From the NCBI GenBank assembly GCA_043777675.1, contig JAYWHR010000033.1, positions 1-64,000 on the forward strand: 64,000 nt of DNA. Direction: 5' to 3'. This document shows, in pieces, positions 62,507 to 64,000 of the stretch (position 1 is its first letter; each line of letters starts with the position of its first letter). The notes under the pieces were generated by a model. The model was not told the DNA's origin. It did not search any database and worked only from the letters and a program-made list of their open reading frames with translations. The stretch comes from JANMDU01 sp043777675. GTDB lineage: Bacteria; Pseudomonadota; Gammaproteobacteria; Burkholderiales; Burkholderiaceae_C. The position numbers were made by a program, and so were the translations under genes.

Positions 62507-62872
62507 TCATAGAAGGTTCAGCCCAAAGCCTTGCGAATCTGCTCCGTAGATGTCGTTCACTTCTGCTTCGTATAAAGACTCATGGTTTCTGTATTCGAGA
62601 TTTATACCGTCCTGAAACGGAAAAAACACTACGAATCGGCTGGGCTCTGAAGTCATTGTGCAGAGATGCTTATTCGTGAAGAAATGTTTTCCGGTCAAAG
62701 TATGCTGTGCAGTTACGAGCATCAACTTACTGCTAAATTCTTCATCGGCTAGAACGCCCGTTCCGTGCGCTAGATACGGTTCATCGAAGTAGCACTCAAT
62801 ATTGATCGACTTGAGTGATCCTTCATTCACTCCAGGATTCAAAACGAGACTTTTGTTTGTGTTCAGATTCAT
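62507..62872 (-). CDS. Hypothetical protein, possibly a truncated trypsin-like fold
   Basis: 121 aa from the ATG at 62872. The segment AHGTGVLADEEFSSKLMLVTAQHTLTGK resembles the beta-strand and His region (GTG...LVTAxH) of trypsin-like peptidases. The remaining catalytic residues (Asp, GDSGG) are absent because the frame ends early. It lies between the VapBC and HepT/MntA genes. It may be a broken gene, or an unrelated small protein. Confidence 0.4.
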   Translation of the reverse strand: MNLNTNKSLVLNPGVNEGSLKSINIECYFDEPYLAHGTGVLADEEFSSKLMLVTAQHTLTGKHFFTNKHLCTMTSEPSRFVVFFPFQDGINLEYRNHESLYEAEVNDIYGADSQGFGLNLL

Positions 62873-62879
62873 TAATAAC

Positions 62880-63299
62880 TCACAAAATCTCAAACCCACG
62901 CCCGTCGGGTAGTTTGTAGCGAGAAAAATCTCTTTGATCCAAAGTCATGATCCTTGTGACACCAGTCTCCGCAGCTAGTGCATAAAGTGAGGCATCGGCC
63001 AAATCCATTTCTGTTCGCGGCGATTCGGTGTAGCGCTGCATCGTTGGCACTAGATCGAGCAGGCTCTCTTGACTAAAAGGCAAAACAGAAACTGCTCCCT
63101 GCCCCAACCAACGCAGCAGTGCGTATCGTTCTGGCGGCTGAACGAGATAGCTGGCTTCCACGACACAAGGCCAAGTTGTGGAGAGCGACCAATGGTCAAG
63201 CGCTGCCAATTGCAGCAACTCTTGGTAGCGCTCCATGTGAGGCTCATTGCGACCAAACACGGCCACCATCGCGCTGGCGTCAATCAGCGCTGAGGCCAT
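62880..63299 (-). CDS. vapC: VapC-like PIN-domain toxin
   Basis: 139 aa PIN domain: Asp in SALIDASAMVAVF, Glu in VVEASYLV and Asp pairs in DLADASLYALAAETG and TLDQRDFSRY. The latter (MTLDQRDFSRYKLPDGRGFEIL) is the classical VapC C-terminus. It overlaps the antitoxin gene by 20 nt. Confidence 0.9.
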   Translation of the reverse strand: MASALIDASAMVAVFGRNEPHMERYQELLQLAALDHWSLSTTWPCVVEASYLVQPPERYALLRWLGQGAVSVLPFSQESLLDLVPTMQRYTESPRTEMDLADASLYALAAETGVTRIMTLDQRDFSRYKLPDGRGFEIL

Positions 63300-63573
63300 G
63301 CTTTGCTCTCAATTTAGCGATCAACTCTTGGCGCGATCGTGTGGTGTCATAAGGCTTCATGGCTTCGCTTGCAAAGACCTGCGTCAAGTGTTGCGCATTC
63401 GGTTCAAGTGCTGCCTCAGCCTTGGCTTGCATCAGCAGGGTGTAGGGGTTCTTGCGCCCGAGCGCACGCTCCAAAGCGGCAATAATGAATTGCGATTTGG
63501 TGATGCCCTGCTGCTTGGCGCTGAGCTCCAGCTCTTTTTCCATCAAAGGATCTAGACGTACAGACACAGCCAT
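63280..63573 (-). CDS. vapB: VapB-like ribbon-helix-helix antitoxin
   Basis: 97 aa with the RHH start MAVSVRLDPLMEKELELSAKQQGITKSQFIIAALERAL. The C-terminal region would bind the PIN toxin and overlaps its gene. RHH antitoxins repress their own operon. It lies 34 bp after the methylmalonyl-CoA mutase 3' end. Confidence 0.85.
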   Translation of the reverse strand: MAVSVRLDPLMEKELELSAKQQGITKSQFIIAALERALGRKNPYTLLMQAKAEAALEPNAQHLTQVFASEAMKPYDTTRSRQELIAKLRAKHGLSAD

Positions 63574-63607
63574 GATTGACTCCTAATTGCAATACTGTAT
63601 TACGGTA

Positions 63608-64000
63608 TCACGATTTCGAATTTTGCATTGATTTCAAGGCCTTGCGAATCTGCTCCAGCACATCTTTCGCGCTGGCCACAATGGGTGTGCCGGGGCCGTA
63701 AATGCCTTTGACGCCGGCTTCGTAGAGAAACTCATAGTCTTGCCGTGGAATTACGCCGCCGACGAAGACGATGATGTCGTCTGCGCCTTGCTTCTTCAAT
63801 TCCTCAATGATCGCAGGCACGAGGGTTTTATGGCCTGCAGCAAGAGTAGATACGCCCACCGCATGCACATCGTTTTCAATCGCTTGTCTTGCGCATTCTT
63901 CGGGCGTTTGAAACAGCGGGCCCATATCCACATCGAAGCCTAAATCTGCATACGCTGTAGCCACAACTTTCGCGCCACGATCATGGCCGTCTTGGCCTAG
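63608..64000 (-). CDS. scpA: Methylmalonyl-CoA mutase, C-terminal B12-binding domain (partial, runs off window)
   Basis: 131 codons, open to the right edge. The cobalamin-binding DxHxxG motif is seen in LGQDGHDRGAKVVATAYADL, followed by GFDVDMGPLFQTPEE, GVSTLAAGHKTL, VFVGGVIPRQDY and the closing GPGTPIVASA. This is the C-terminus of adenosylcobalamin-dependent mutase, converting methylmalonyl-CoA to succinyl-CoA. MeaB further along should assist it. Confidence 0.93.
   Translation of the reverse strand, partial: LGQDGHDRGAKVVATAYADLGFDVDMGPLFQTPEECARQAIENDVHAVGVSTLAAGHKTLVPAIIEELKKQGADDIIVFVGGVIPRQDYEFLYEAGVKGIYGPGTPIVASAKDVLEQIRKALKSMQNSKS

Overview
The window looks like chromosomal DNA of a betaproteobacterium, most likely Burkholderiales/Comamonadaceae. 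The evidence is two Bug-type (tripartite tricarboxylate transporter) solute receptors, a DUF4124 gene between ntrBC and a sigma54/NtrC-type glnA control region, the order smc-zipA-ligA, the block pilB-pilC-pilD-coaE-zapD-yacG, and a short repeat of a kind I associate with that family. No rRNA, prophage or CRISPR array is visible. One tRNA, tRNA-Ser(GCT), is present.

Layout. 1-8570 (minus strand): a type I secretion operon with an HlyB-like ABC exporter, an HlyD adaptor, a transposase-like integrase gene that starts 2 bp after the hlyD stop, then a 67-aa protein, a lipoprotein and a large RTX protein joined by ATGA overlaps. 8830-13982: ntrC, ntrB, a DUF4124 gene and glnA. 14.1-17.9 kb: two alpha/beta hydrolases and a Bug receptor, then the tRNA. 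18.0-24.8 kb: ligA, zipA, smc. 25.2-31.1 kb: a small membrane protein facing a LysR regulator, the uL16 hydroxylase roxA, a SlyD-like isomerase and an ABC exporter. 31.1-33.3 kb: a PIN/AbrB toxin-antitoxin pair, a nested-palindrome element and a frameshifted Bug gene. 33.3-35.1 kb: leuA behind a leucine attenuator. 35.1-42.0 kb: yacG, zapD, coaE, pilD, pilC, pilB, ispB. 42.3-54.8 kb: housekeeping and small-envelope genes (BI-1, GlcG-like, YidB, kdsB, adk, lysC, ybbA/tesA, mnmH, an SMP-30-like propeller, a VOC epimerase-like gene, phoD, pncA). 54.9-64.0 kb: the propionyl-CoA to methylmalonyl-CoA to succinyl-CoA route (pccA, pccB, meaB, mutase), interrupted by two toxin-antitoxin modules and an unknown secreted protein.

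The most unusual signal is a dispersed repeat. Thirteen copies share the core GCTAY-N7-RTAGC, then exactly 19 nt, then CCGGCTA (43 bp, some copies with one or a few mismatches), often followed by a GGC/T-rich tail. Seven copies lie inside open, otherwise intact genes (ntrC, ligA twice, roxA, an ABC exporter, mnmH, pccA), and one supplies the yidB stop codon. This resembles coding-tolerated palindromic elements such as those of Rickettsia. Other points worth a second look are a probable leaderless leucine attenuator before leuA, the transposase-like gene built into the secretion operon, a 44-bp dyad upstream of that operon, a relic of a biotin-carboxylase 5' end between pccB and pccA, and the toxin-antitoxin insertions in the methylmalonyl-CoA operon.

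All calls come from reading the sequence and its translations. No similarity search was run.
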